Shown here: positions 1-8,550 of the stretch, one piece after another
How positions within the stretch are numbered: the first letter of the stretch is position 1
How the letters are laid out: each line of letters starts with the position of its first letter
Source of the DNA: JAJDNH01 sp964552395
GTDB taxonomy: Bacteria; Acidobacteriota; Thermoanaerobaculia; Thermoanaerobaculales; Sulfomarinibacteraceae
DNA: 64,000 bases
Assembly (NCBI GenBank): GCA_964552395.1
Contig: CAZKGM010000004.1
Coordinates: 62,001-126,000 of the forward strand
Reading direction: 5' to 3'
Translations under genes and position numbers: made by a program
Notes under the pieces: model-generated
What the model was told of the DNA's origin: nothing
Databases searched by the model: none
The model's input: only the letters and a program-made list of their open reading frames with translations

Positions 1-253
1 GAAGAGCCGCCCGTGACATTCCGCACCAGCGCGACGGGCTGGTGAAGTGCGTACAGCGGAGATGTCATAGATGGCACGTTCCGTCAAATGCACCATTCTC
101 TGGAGCCCGCTTCAGTCCAGTTCTGCGAGGGGGTGGTGAGACCTAATCACGTAACTACTTAAACACTTGATCACCGGGTCGGCGGGTGGGCGGGGACTCT
201 TTCCCAGCGACGTTTCCTGTAGAATGGAGGTTGGACATGAGACGGAGGTCGAC
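1..253. other. Intergenic start of window with dispersed-repeat remnants
   Basis: No gene is supported in these first 253 bases. Two short stretches match other gaps in the window: bases 90-106 (GCACCATTCTCTGGAGC) match 8675-8691 with one mismatch, and bases 157-205 match the reverse complement of 14663-14703. The rest is unassigned and probably holds the bacterioferritin promoter, which I could not place. Confidence 0.5.
157..205 (+). repeat. Short dispersed repeat, copy 1
   Basis: Matches the minus strand of 14663-14703 over about 40 bases, with an 8-base insertion here. It lies about 50 bases before the bacterioferritin start. Confidence 0.5.
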
Positions 254-739
254 ATGCACGACAAGAGCATCGAGGTTCTCAACGAGGCGATCGCCGACGA
301 GCTCGCCGCCATCCACCAGTACATGTACTTCCACTTCCGGCTCGACGATCTCGGCTATACGCCGCTGGCGAACCTGCTCAAGCAGACCGCCATCCAGGAG
401 ATGCAGCACGCCGAGATGATCGCCGAGCGGATCCTGTTCCTGGGCGGTGAGGTGGAGATGGTGGTGGGCCGCGAGATCGAGAAGATCCACGATGCCGAGG
501 CCATGCTCAAGAAGGCCAAGTCGCTCGAGGAAGGGTCAATTGCCATGTACAACGGCTTCGCCCTCGAGTGCTCGAAGAACGCCGACTCGGGCTCGAAGCA
601 GCTGTTCGAAACGCTGGTCGCGGCCGAGGAGGGACACTGGGACCAGTTCGACCGCCAGTCGGACTTCGTGGCCCGCTTCGGCGAACGGTACCTGGCGCTG
701 CAGTCGTTCCAGGGTGGCCCCGGAGAAGGCGGAGCCTAG
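254..739 (+). CDS. bfr: Bacterioferritin
   Basis: Predicted 161-aa ferritin-like four-helix protein that oxidises Fe(II) at a di-iron centre and stores it inside a cytoplasmic 24-mer. All six ferroxidase ligands of E. coli Bfr are present with an offset of two: Glu16, Glu49, His52, Glu92, Glu125 and His128. Met50 matches the haem-ligating Met52, which separates bacterioferritin from plain ferritin. Length is typical. The ATG at 254 is chosen because GGAGG lies five bases upstream; in-frame starts further up would add residues the family lacks. No Bfd-type ferredoxin is adjacent. The DtxR-type regulator at 3.4 kb could control it, but no operator is evident. Confidence 0.93.
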   Translation: MHDKSIEVLNEAIADELAAIHQYMYFHFRLDDLGYTPLANLLKQTAIQEMQHAEMIAERILFLGGEVEMVVGREIEKIHDAEAMLKKAKSLEEGSIAMYNGFALECSKNADSGSKQLFETLVAAEEGHWDQFDRQSDFVARFGERYLALQSFQGGPGEGGA

Positions 740-865
740 CCCGGATCATTCACTCCCCATCTACCAAGTTGGAGGCCCCTTCGGAAGTTGCGGTACCGTC
801 CGCAGGCCTGACTTCCGTCCCGGCCTCTACGTCGGCGAAGGTCGAAGTGATATCGTTGGGGAACC

Positions 866-1252
866 ATGATCGCGTCAGCCTGGCGTGGCGGTCGAGGATC
901 CGTGTACGGCTTGCGGATTCTCGGCAACGGGCGGTGGCTTTACTTCCGCAGGGAGTGGACCTCGGTCAGGGTCTTTCTCCCGGGCGAGGACGAGCCGGTC
1001 GAGATAACCCTGAGTGAGGGGTTCTGGGAGCGCTCGCCGCAGCTGCGCTCGCCGCGCTTCCGGGCGTTCTTTCGCCGCAACGGACTGCTGCCGTGGGCCA
1101 GGCATCGTCCCCCTCACTTCCAGCTCGAGCCGCTGGGCGGCGGCAGGTTCCGAGTCCAATGGCTGGAGCACATCGAGCGCCAGCCGGCGCTGCTTCTCAA
1201 CGGTCTTGAATCCGAGACGAGATCGCGGGCTGGCAGCCGGCGCGAGGAGTAG
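866..1252 (+). CDS. Hypothetical protein, 128 aa
   Basis: I do not recognise this protein. It is a soluble-looking, Arg- and Trp-rich 128-aa product with no signal peptide or membrane segment. The central part (about residues 55-85) is strongly basic and aromatic, followed by a short beta-rich stretch. A GGGG precedes the ATG at 866. It reads in the same direction as the binding protein starting 79 bases downstream and may be co-transcribed with it. Codon use is GC-rich in third position like its neighbours, which supports real coding; function is unknown. Confidence 0.55.
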   Translation: MIASAWRGGRGSVYGLRILGNGRWLYFRREWTSVRVFLPGEDEPVEITLSEGFWERSPQLRSPRFRAFFRRNGLLPWARHRPPHFQLEPLGGGRFRVQWLEHIERQPALLLNGLESETRSRAGSRREE

Positions 1253-1331
1253 CTGAAGAGACCCGGAGCGCCTGACACCGCCGACGAGAGCCGGTGATAG
1301 CTGAGATGGGTGTACACTGCCCAAAGCACTC

Positions 1332-2846
1332 ATGGGAGCTCTCGGGTCCACACGGTTCGCGGCGCTGGCCGTCGTGCTCGCGTTGGCGGCAGGTCTGACC
1401 GGGTGCCGTCGCCCGGCGACTGAGACCGTCACCCTGCGCCTGGGCTACGGCCACGATCTGGTGACCTTCGATCCCTACGCTCACGACGACTCGGTCACAC
1501 GATCGGTACTGTCGGCGCTGTATGAGCCCCTGGTCTCTCTCTCCCCCGACCTGGAGGTCGAGCCCTGCCTGGCAGAGCGCTGGACGACGCCCACGGAGAG
1601 CACGTGGCGGTTCAAGATTCGTCGCGGCGTACTGTTTCATGACGGCCGTCCGCTGACGGTCGACGATGTCCTGGCGTCGCTGCGTCGTGCGATCGAGTCC
1701 CCGGAGTCGGTCGTCGCCACGTACCTGACAACGGTCGAGAAGGTGCACCGCGACAACGGTGACTTCGTCGAGGTCACGACCCGGGCTCCGTTCCCCCTGC
1801 TGCTGTCGCGGCTCGCGTTCGTTCCCATCGTGCCGGCGGACTTCGATCCGGCTCGCCCGATCGGCACCGGGCCGTACCGGCTGGTTTCGGCGCCCGGAGA
1901 GAGGCCGCTTCGGCTCGAGCGGTGGGTGGCCTACTGGGGGAAGCGACCGACCGCGGACAGAATCGAGATCTTCGGGGTGAACGTGAGCCGGGATCTGGCG
2001 GGAGCACTCAACCGCAACCAGATCGATGTCATGGCCACGGTGACCTCCGAGTTCCTCCAGCAGTGCACACTTCGGCCGCCATGGCACGTCGAGCGCGTCC
2101 CCAGCCTGACGACGACAGTGCTCGGCATCAACGTTCTCAGGTGGCCGTTCACCGACCCTCGGGTGCGTGAGGCGATCGACCTCTCGATCGATCGCCGCCG
2201 GCTGGTTGAAACCGCCTTCCCGGCCGGAGAGGCGATGCCAGCGGCATCTTTGATACCCGTCGAGGTGTTTGGTTTCAGCCCCACTAGTGTCGTCTCGCCG
2301 GCTGACCCGGACCGGGCGCGCCAGCTGCTACGGGCGGCGGGCGTGCCGGGCGGGACGGAGATCGTTCTCGAACATGCAGGGGTGCAGCCGGGGACCCTCG
2401 CATATCTTCAGAGGACTCTCGGGGAGATCGGGTTCAAGGTCGGGGTTGTTCGGTACCCCTGGGAGCAGTTCTATCCAAGGTTCATAGGCGGAGGCTCCGG
2501 CCTGTTTCTTTTCGGCTGGAACTTCCCATTTGCGGACGCGTCCGACATGCTCGACAGCGTTATCCACTCCCGCAACCCGGAGAAGCACCTCGGCTTACAG
2601 AACGGCTCCGGCTACTCCAACGCCTTGGTCGATCGCTGGATCGAGGAGGCCGTCCAGGAGCCGCGATCGGCACAGCGGCTGGAGCTGCTGCGGCAAGCGC
2701 TGCGCCGGGAGGCGGAGGACCGCCCCTACCTTCCGCTCTACCATGCCTCGCGCATGGTTCTGGCGAGGGCGCCGTTCTCCGTTGTTCAGCGGTCCGGGTC
2801 CTGGATCCTGCCGCAAGAGATCCTGGTCGAAAAGGGCGAACAGTGA
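1332..2846 (+). CDS. ABC transporter substrate-binding lipoprotein, peptide/nickel family (SBP_bac_5)
   Basis: 504-aa extracytoplasmic solute-binding protein of the oligopeptide/dipeptide class. The N-terminus is a lipoprotein signal with lipobox LTGC (Cys near residue 25). The mature part has family hallmarks: a YEPLVSL segment, the LAERW...WRFKIRRGVLFHDG block and the DPRVREAIDLSIDR block. The ligand cannot be told from sequence. No permease or ATPase gene is next to it, so it is an orphan binding protein here. A TACACT hexamer at 1313-1318 could be a -10 that gives a very short leader; no good Shine-Dalgarno is present. Confidence 0.9.
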   Translation: MGALGSTRFAALAVVLALAAGLTGCRRPATETVTLRLGYGHDLVTFDPYAHDDSVTRSVLSALYEPLVSLSPDLEVEPCLAERWTTPTESTWRFKIRRGVLFHDGRPLTVDDVLASLRRAIESPESVVATYLTTVEKVHRDNGDFVEVTTRAPFPLLLSRLAFVPIVPADFDPARPIGTGPYRLVSAPGERPLRLERWVAYWGKRPTADRIEIFGVNVSRDLAGALNRNQIDVMATVTSEFLQQCTLRPPWHVERVPSLTTTVLGINVLRWPFTDPRVREAIDLSIDRRRLVETAFPAGEAMPAASLIPVEVFGFSPTSVVSPADPDRARQLLRAAGVPGGTEIVLEHAGVQPGTLAYLQRTLGEIGFKVGVVRYPWEQFYPRFIGGGSGLFLFGWNFPFADASDMLDSVIHSRNPEKHLGLQNGSGYSNALVDRWIEEAVQEPRSAQRLELLRQALRREAEDRPYLPLYHASRMVLARAPFSVVQRSGSWILPQEILVEKGEQ

Positions 2847-3019
2847 AACGTACCGGAGCGGGATCAGAAGCGCGTGTCGGAGTTGGCGAGTGACTACTGA
2901 TCAGCGGTGGGCCGGCGCCTCGGCTGCCGGTCCCCGGCCGCGAGCGGGAGTTTCATGAAGCCATACCCGAGTGCAGCGGGGCTCGCCGGAGCCGGCGGCC
3001 CGGGCGGAGAGGAGAAGGC

Positions 3020-3256
3020 ATGGCGGAGGTCATGACCCTCGCGTACCTCGCCGGTGGCGTGCTGGTGGTCGTCGCCGCCTACCTGTTGATTCGCTTCCTT
3101 CGCCCGGCCTACCAGCGTAGCCGCAGCAGGAGGTGGGTCGATCGTTCCGAGCGCGACCGCCGTCAACGCACCGGCTATCTTCGGCCGGAGCGGCGCAAGC
3201 AGCAGCGGCGCGATGAGGATGTCGCGAGGCGGTTCCTCGATCGCATGGGAGATTGA
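3020..3256 (+). CDS. Small membrane-anchored basic protein, 78 aa
   Basis: Unrecognised small protein. Residues 5-27 form one hydrophobic helix (LAYLAGGVLVVVAAYLLIRF), followed by a strongly charged tail of about 50 residues rich in Arg, Gln and Asp, likely cytoplasmic. GGAGAAGG five bases before the ATG is a good ribosome binding site, which makes it a credible gene. It stands alone between the binding protein and the metal regulator, on the same strand as both. No function is proposed. Confidence 0.6.
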   Translation: MAEVMTLAYLAGGVLVVVAAYLLIRFLRPAYQRSRSRRWVDRSERDRRQRTGYLRPERRKQQRRDEDVARRFLDRMGD

Positions 3257-3380
3257 GGGGGTGGTGAGCTGACGCCGGCCACAACGGTGGGGGTGTCGGT
3301 GACGGCGAGATACGGGAGCGCAACAGGCAGCAACGTCGAGGTTGACGTGGGCGTGCAAGCTTCCATGCATCGGGGATGCC

Positions 3381-3396
3381 GTTAAGTATGCTTGAC
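3381..3396 (+). promoter_or_regulatory. Candidate operator overlapping the regulator start
   Basis: Imperfect inverted repeat GTTAAGTATGCTTGAC (six of eight pairs match) at the beginning of the DtxR-type gene. DtxR-family regulators bind palindromes of about this size and often autoregulate. The site is short and imperfect, so this is only a candidate. Confidence 0.3.
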
Positions 3397-3961
3397 CGAG
3401 CAGCCTGTGCGGGATACCGTAGCTCCGGTGAACGACTATGAGCGTGTGTGGCGTGCCTTCGAGGCCAACGAAATCACCCATTCCGGGGCGCACTACCTGC
3501 TCGCGATCGCAGCCGCAGTGAAGGCGGGGCAGGCGCCGCGGGCCGCCGACATCGCGCGTCAGCTCGATGTGTCTCGCGCGGCGGTTTCGTTGCAGGTCCG
3601 CGCCCTCAAGGACCATGGCCTCGTGGTCGTGGACCCCCACCACCACATCGGTCTGACGCGCGCGGGAGCGGATCTCGTGGCGCGGATCGCCGGCAAGCGC
3701 GAGGTCGTGAGGGTCTTCCTCGAGGAGGTGCTGGGAGTCGTTCCCGAGACGGCGGAGATGGACGCTTGCAAGGTCGAGCACCTGATCTCCGAGCAGACCT
3801 GTGCTGCCCTGGTGCGTCTGATCACCTTCCTGCGTTCCGACCAACCCGCAGCCGAGGAGTGCCTGCAGGTCTTCCGTGAGACGGTCGCGGCGTGCGGACC
3901 GCTGTCCCGCTGTGACCTCTGCACCGAGGTCTGCCTGCTGAGCGCCATGAGACCTTCATAA
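3392..3961 (+). CDS. DtxR/IdeR-type metal-dependent transcriptional repressor
   Basis: 189-aa regulator. Residues about 30-95 are a winged helix-turn-helix (AADIARQLDVSRAAVSLQVR), and 96-160 match the metal-binding dimerisation domain. Cys126, Glu129 and His130 (CKVEH) correspond to DtxR Cys102, Glu105 and His106; a Cys here rather than Glu points to iron rather than manganese sensing. The C-terminus has an unusual cluster Cys168, Cys174, Cys177, Cys181 that could bind zinc or an Fe-S centre. The start is uncertain: TTG at 3392, GTG at 3407 or GTG at 3428, none with a clear ribosome binding site. Likely targets include iron genes such as bfr and feoAB (inference). Confidence 0.85.
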   Translation: MTEQPVRDTVAPVNDYERVWRAFEANEITHSGAHYLLAIAAAVKAGQAPRAADIARQLDVSRAAVSLQVRALKDHGLVVVDPHHHIGLTRAGADLVARIAGKREVVRVFLEEVLGVVPETAEMDACKVEHLISEQTCAALVRLITFLRSDQPAAEECLQVFRETVAACGPLSRCDLCTEVCLLSAMRPS

Positions 3962-4070
3962 AGGCCCGGCCGGGAACCCCGGTTCGGCTACCGACAGTCC
4001 ACGTGCCCTGCACTTGCTTTTGAGCGGCGCGCCGTGCAACCTTGGCGAGCGACAGAAGGGAGGCCCAGCC

Positions 4071-5258
4071 ATGGCTAATGTGGCCCGGATTCAGAAAGAG
4101 CTAGAGAAGGAAGGGGTCGACGGCTGGCTGCTGTACGACTTTCACAACCGTGATGCGATCGCTTACCGGGTGCTCGGCATGGACTTCGGCAAGTTCACGA
4201 GCCGCCGTTGGTTTTACTGGATTCCCACCTCGGGGAAGCCGGTACGGCTGGTGTCCAAGGTCGAGTCCACGAAGCTCGACGCCCTCGAAGGTGAGAAGCG
4301 TGAGTACCTGTCATGGCGGGAGCTGCACGCGAGCCTGAAGGAGATCATGGGTGGAGCGAGGCGGGTCGCGATGCAGTACTCGCCGACCGCGAACATTCCG
4401 TACGTGTCGACCGTTGATGGCGGCACCATCGACCTGGTGCGCTCGCTCGGCTTCGAGGTCGTGAGCTCGGCCGGCCTCGTGCAGATCTTCGAAGCGGTTC
4501 TCGACGATGCCGCCTACCAGTCGCACGTCGAGGCCGGCCGACGGGTGCAGAGGATCAAGGACGAGGCCTTCGATCGCATCGGCGCCGAGCTGCGTGCGGG
4601 CCGCGAGATCACCCAGTACGACGTGCAGCAGTTCATTGCGCGTCGCTTTACGGAAGAGGGCCTGACCTGCCAGGGCGAGTACCCGATTGTCGGCAGCGAT
4701 GAGCAACAGGCCGACCCCCACTTCGAGCCGCGTCCGGACAACTCGCGGGCAATCCGCCGCGGCGACCGGATTCTCATCGACCTGTGGGCGAAGCTCGACG
4801 AGCCGGGCGCCATCTTCTACGACATCACCTGGTGCGGCTACGTGGGTGGGGAACCGCCGGCAAAGTACGTTGAGATCTTCAACGTCGTCCGGGACGCGCG
4901 CGATACGGCCCTTGCCTTCGTCCGCGACCGGTTTGGGAGCGGCGCGCCGGTGTACGGCTGGCAAGTGGACGACGCCTGCCGCAAGGTGGTCGAGGACGCC
5001 GGCTACGGGCCCTACTTCATCCACCGGACCGGGCACTCTATCGGCGAGGAGGTCCACGGCAACGGCGTCAACATCGACAACCTCGAAACCAAGGACGAGC
5101 GCCAGCTGGTAGCCGGGATCTGCTTCTCTATCGAGCCCGGGATCTACCTCCGCGGCGAGATGGCCGTGCGCTCCGAGATCGATGTCTTCATCACGCCGTC
5201 CGGCAGCATCGAGGTTGCCGGCGACATGCAGCGCGACCTGATTCTGATCGATGCGTGA
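4071..5258 (+). CDS. M24-family metallopeptidase (Xaa-Pro peptidase/creatinase-like)
   Basis: 395-aa cytoplasmic protein with a creatinase-type N-terminal domain (about 1-150) and an M24 pita-bread domain (about 160-395). The metal ligands can be read as two Asp (IDLW and YDIT), the His of HRTGHSIG, Glu of SIEPGIY and Glu of RSEIDV. The family cleaves Xaa-Pro dipeptides or related bonds; the substrate is not determined. The ATG at 4071 is preferred because GGGAGG precedes it. The sodium:solute symporter begins 24 bases after the stop, suggesting an operon that imports and processes an amino acid or peptide. Confidence 0.9.
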   Translation: MANVARIQKELEKEGVDGWLLYDFHNRDAIAYRVLGMDFGKFTSRRWFYWIPTSGKPVRLVSKVESTKLDALEGEKREYLSWRELHASLKEIMGGARRVAMQYSPTANIPYVSTVDGGTIDLVRSLGFEVVSSAGLVQIFEAVLDDAAYQSHVEAGRRVQRIKDEAFDRIGAELRAGREITQYDVQQFIARRFTEEGLTCQGEYPIVGSDEQQADPHFEPRPDNSRAIRRGDRILIDLWAKLDEPGAIFYDITWCGYVGGEPPAKYVEIFNVVRDARDTALAFVRDRFGSGAPVYGWQVDDACRKVVEDAGYGPYFIHRTGHSIGEEVHGNGVNIDNLETKDERQLVAGICFSIEPGIYLRGEMAVRSEIDVFITPSGSIEVAGDMQRDLILIDA

Positions 5259-5282
5259 GCGCTCGCGCCGCGGCCTGGGGAG

Positions 5283-7007
5283 GTGAACGTGAGCTGGTAC
5301 CTATACGTGATTCTCGCGTACCTGCTGATCCTGGCGGGATTCAACATCTACCGCTCGAAGCAGGTCAAGTCGCAGGAGGACTTCATGGTGGCGGGGAGGA
5401 AGCTGCCCCTCACCGTGATGGTGTTCACGCTGGTATGCACCTGGATTGGCTCCGGTACCTTCATTGCCGGTGCCGAGTACGCCGCCAAGGCCGGCTGGTC
5501 TTCCCTGTGGCTGCCAGCGGGCGCCTGGGTCGGCATCGCGGTGATCTACTTCCTGGCGGCCAAGATTCGGAATTTCGGCCAGTACACGGTCGGCGACATT
5601 CTCGAGGTCCGCTACGGCAAGTTCGCGCGCTTGTTCGGCGCCATTGCCCTGATCATTGCCTTCACCACGATCGTGTCCTACCAGTTCAGGGCCGGCGGCT
5701 ACATCCTCAACGTGGCCACCAAGGGGGCGATCTCGGTCGAGGTCGGGCAGACGATCGCCGCCGCCTTCGTGATCCTCTTCACCGCCCTTGGTGGCATGGT
5801 GGCGGTCGCGCACACCGATCTGCCAAACGGCATCATCATCGTTCTCGCCTGCTGCGCGGCGCTGCCGTTCACCGTGCTGTTCGCGGGCGGAGCAAGCGCG
5901 CCCGCAGCGGTCCTGCCGGTGCAGCACATGGCGGTGTTCTCCGCGGACTTCGGTCAGTACCCGGCCCTTAAGGCCGGAGGGTACTTCCTCGCCACCCTGC
6001 TGCTGCTGATGGGCATCCAGTCCATGTACCAGAAGTTCTACTCGGCGAAATCGCCTGCGGAAGCGCGGCGGGCGGTGGCGCTGTGGATCGTGGGCACCAT
6101 CGTCGTCGAGACCGTGGTCGTCGCGATCGCCGTGTACGCGTCTGCTGCGCACTGGTCGGACCTGAAGGCGTTCGAGATCGCCGGCCGAGTCAAGCAGGAG
6201 GTGGCGGCGGGGACGACGGGCGCCCCGGAGGCGGCGGCGCGCGCCCGCCAGCTCGCGGCTGCCGAGGCGAGCGCCGGCGAGGTCCAGCCCGGGCAGCTCA
6301 CGCGCCTTGACGCTACCCTCGACAACGCCTTCGTGCCGGCCGTGACGCCCGGCGCCGTGGCCGCCGTTCACGCCGGTATCGATCCGGCCTCCATCGTGCT
6401 CCAGGCGGCCTTCGACATCGCGTCTCGAGGCGGCATCGGGCTGCTGTTCGGACTCCTCCTTCTCGGCGCCGCGTGCGCGGTGGTGATCTCGACCGGAATG
6501 AACTATCTCCTGTCACCGACAACCAACATCATGCGCGACATCTACCAACGGTTCATCCGGCCCGACGCCGACCAGAAGAAGATGGTCGCGTTGCAGAAGC
6601 TGTTCGTGGTCGGCCTCGGGCTCGCAGCGTTCCTGATCATCTTCATCCCGACGGTGCTCGGCCTGCCAATCTCGGTGCTCCAGTACTCGTACTTCGCCTA
6701 CACGATGTACGGCGTCGCGATCACGCCGGCGCTGCTTGCGGCTCTGACCTGGCGCCGGGCGACCCGCGCAGGTGGGCTCGCCTCCATCGTTTCGGGCGCC
6801 GCCATGGCGCTGATCTTCCAGTTGGTGATTCCAAACGTCTTCCCAGAGGTGCTCCTTGGTGGAGATCCGTGGGGCATCCCGAGCATCTACCCCTCGGCGC
6901 TGGTCTCGATCGGGGCGTTGGTTATTGTCAGCCTGCTCACTGCACCGCCGTCCGAGGAGGAGCTCGCGCCGTTGTTCAAGAGCCGGGCACGCGTCATGGC
7001 GGATTGA
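5283..7007 (+). CDS. Sodium:solute symporter family (SSS) transporter
   Basis: 574-aa inner-membrane protein with about 13 hydrophobic helices in the SSS/APC-fold pattern. Early landmarks are the DFMVAGRKLP loop and the TWIGSGTFIAGAEYA helix, as in proline, pantothenate and related symporters. A hydrophilic, Ala-rich stretch of about 75 residues near 300-375 is inserted between two helices and is longer than usual. Substrate is unknown; the upstream M24 peptidase suggests an amino acid or imidodipeptide. The start is GTG at 5283, with a possible second GTG at 5289 better spaced from the GGGGAGG. Confidence 0.9.
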   Translation: MNVSWYLYVILAYLLILAGFNIYRSKQVKSQEDFMVAGRKLPLTVMVFTLVCTWIGSGTFIAGAEYAAKAGWSSLWLPAGAWVGIAVIYFLAAKIRNFGQYTVGDILEVRYGKFARLFGAIALIIAFTTIVSYQFRAGGYILNVATKGAISVEVGQTIAAAFVILFTALGGMVAVAHTDLPNGIIIVLACCAALPFTVLFAGGASAPAAVLPVQHMAVFSADFGQYPALKAGGYFLATLLLLMGIQSMYQKFYSAKSPAEARRAVALWIVGTIVVETVVVAIAVYASAAHWSDLKAFEIAGRVKQEVAAGTTGAPEAAARARQLAAAEASAGEVQPGQLTRLDATLDNAFVPAVTPGAVAAVHAGIDPASIVLQAAFDIASRGGIGLLFGLLLLGAACAVVISTGMNYLLSPTTNIMRDIYQRFIRPDADQKKMVALQKLFVVGLGLAAFLIIFIPTVLGLPISVLQYSYFAYTMYGVAITPALLAALTWRRATRAGGLASIVSGAAMALIFQLVIPNVFPEVLLGGDPWGIPSIYPSALVSIGALVIVSLLTAPPSEEELAPLFKSRARVMAD

Positions 7008-7106
7008 TCGTGGTGGAACTGGCCCGCTACCGGTCGCGGTGGATCGCTGGTTGAGGACCTTGGCCCTCCAGGAAGGCGCCGATCCCCGTACCTGTTAGCG
7101 CAACCG

Positions 7107-7487
7107 ATGGCGATCATGGATGCCGCTGAGCTGCCGCCCGGGCGCGAGCACCTGGCTGACGACGAGCTCGAGGCGTTGGAGCAGCTCGAGGCGTGCCTCG
7201 CCGCAGGCGATTACCGCGGAGCGCAGGACGAGGCCGAGGACCTGTGGCTGGTTGCCACGGACACCCACAAGCGTTTCTACCAGGGACTGTCGAACGCTTT
7301 GACCGCCATCTGTGCCCGGGAGCTCGGCCATCTGCGCGGAGCGCGGGAGATTGCCGCACGGACGCGCGAGATGCTGGCGCCTTACCCACGCCAGGCTTTG
7401 GGCCTCGACCTCGACGTTCTGCTCGACTCAATGGACCGTTTCGTGGCCGACGGCCGCGGGCCAGTTCGCTGGCTGGCGGAGCCCTGA
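7107..7487 (+). CDS. DUF309-family protein
   Basis: 126-aa all-helical soluble protein resembling DUF309: an acidic helix near residues 40-50 (AQDEAEDLW), then THKRFYQGLSNALTAICARELGHLRGAREI, then a GLDLDVLLDSM end. The family's biochemical role is unknown. Its TGA shares one base with the ATG of fpg, so the two are translationally coupled. The ATG at 7107 lacks a clear Shine-Dalgarno; ATG 7116 is an alternative. Confidence 0.75.
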   Translation: MAIMDAAELPPGREHLADDELEALEQLEACLAAGDYRGAQDEAEDLWLVATDTHKRFYQGLSNALTAICARELGHLRGAREIAARTREMLAPYPRQALGLDLDVLLDSMDRFVADGRGPVRWLAEP

Positions 7488-8308
7488 TGCCCGAGCTCCC
7501 CGAGGTCGAAACAGTCCGCCGCGCGCTCGCGGTGAACCTGACCGGGTCTCGCGTGCTCGCCGTGCGCGGCCGGGAGGTCTCGATGCGGCGGCCGCTCGAA
7601 CCCGGACGGTTGAACGAGGCGCTTCAGGGAAAGCGGTTCGCGGAGCCGGAGCGCCGGGGCAAGTTCCTGCTCCTCCCCGTTGATCGCGGGGGTTGCCTGC
7701 TGCTTCACCTCGGTATGTCTGGCCGCCTGCGGCTGACCGGGCCGGACCGGCCCGTCGAAACCCACACGCATCTCGTCATCGAGCTGGAGGACGGGCGCGA
7801 GCTGCGGTTCGTCGACCCGCGTCGCTTCGGGCTTGCGGTGTGGCTGGGTGCGGGCGGGGAGGAGGCGGACCCGTCGCTGGCCCGGCTGGGGGTCGAGCCG
7901 CTGGATCCCGTTTTTGGGGAACGCTTGCCGGCGCTCGTGAGAGCCAGGCGGGCGCCGGTGAAAGCCCTTCTCCTCGACCAGACGCTGGTCGCCGGGATCG
8001 GCAACATCTACGCCGCCGAGTCGCTGTGGGAGGCCGGGATCCGCCCCTCTCGTCCGGGACGGGCGATCTCCGAGAGCAGGGTCCGTCTTCTCGCGGGGTC
8101 GATCCGCTCGGTGCTCGAGCGGGCGATCGCCGCCGGCGGCACGACCCTGCGCGACTTCGCCGGCCCGAATGGCGATGCCGGCTACTTCGCCGTCCGCCTG
8201 CAGGTCTACGGCCATGCCGGCCGGCCCTGCCCGCGCTGCGGCCAGCCCCTCAGGGAGGACGCGATTGCTGGCCGCAGCACTGTCTGGTGTGCCAACTGCC
8301 AGAGGTAG
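7487..8308 (+). CDS. mutM: Formamidopyrimidine-DNA glycosylase (MutM)
   Basis: 273-aa bifunctional base-excision repair enzyme that removes 8-oxoguanine and formamidopyrimidines and nicks the abasic site. It begins MPELPEVETV, giving the catalytic Pro1 and Glu2 after Met removal. Lys59 in RRGKFLLL matches the conserved Lys, and a C-terminal zinc finger (CPRCGQPL...CANCQR) closes the protein. Length and motifs are typical. The start ATG overlaps the DUF309 stop by one base, so it is probably expressed from that upstream promoter. Confidence 0.96.
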   Translation: MPELPEVETVRRALAVNLTGSRVLAVRGREVSMRRPLEPGRLNEALQGKRFAEPERRGKFLLLPVDRGGCLLLHLGMSGRLRLTGPDRPVETHTHLVIELEDGRELRFVDPRRFGLAVWLGAGGEEADPSLARLGVEPLDPVFGERLPALVRARRAPVKALLLDQTLVAGIGNIYAAESLWEAGIRPSRPGRAISESRVRLLAGSIRSVLERAIAAGGTTLRDFAGPNGDAGYFAVRLQVYGHAGRPCPRCGQPLREDAIAGRSTVWCANCQR

Positions 8309-8346
8309 GACTCTTGTGGGGGGCCGCGGCGAGGCAGGGACCCCAA

Positions 8347-8400
8347 CTCCGGCGCCCGGACGTCTGCTTCGCAGACGCCCGTCGTCATCTGTCCGAAACG
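8347..8400 (+). repeat. Partial unit of dispersed hairpin repeat (A0)
   Basis: CTCCGGCGCCCGGA is followed by a perfect 7-bp stem CGTCTGC / GCAGACG with loop TTC at 8361-8377, then CCCGTCGTC. The order (CTCCGGC box, hairpin, CCGTC box) matches the full copies at 8.4 and 12.8 kb, but the similarity is shorter, so it is called partial. Confidence 0.4.
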
Positions 8401-8425
8401 GGCAACATCGGGAAGGTCTTCCGCC

Positions 8426-8550
8426 GCTCCGGCGGCCGTCTGGGTGCCGGAGCACCCAGCCGTCTCGCGATCTCCGGCGGTCGCACGGTCACGAGAAGGG
8501 ATCGCCGGCTTCGTGGCGACCGCCGGAGCCTGCTCGAGCCGCCTCTATCA
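8426..8550 (+). repeat. Dispersed hairpin repeat, copy A
   Basis: Order of elements: box CTCCGGCGGCCGT, perfect hairpin with stem CTGGGTGC and loop CGGA (8440-8459), box CCGTCTCG, then CTCCGGCGGTCGC (8472-8484), which is the exact inverted repeat of GCGACCGCCGGAG (8516-8528), then TGCTCGAGCCGCCTC. The same order recurs at 12772-12890 and, inverted, near 26900-27005, with different but still paired hairpin stems. Confidence 0.75.
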
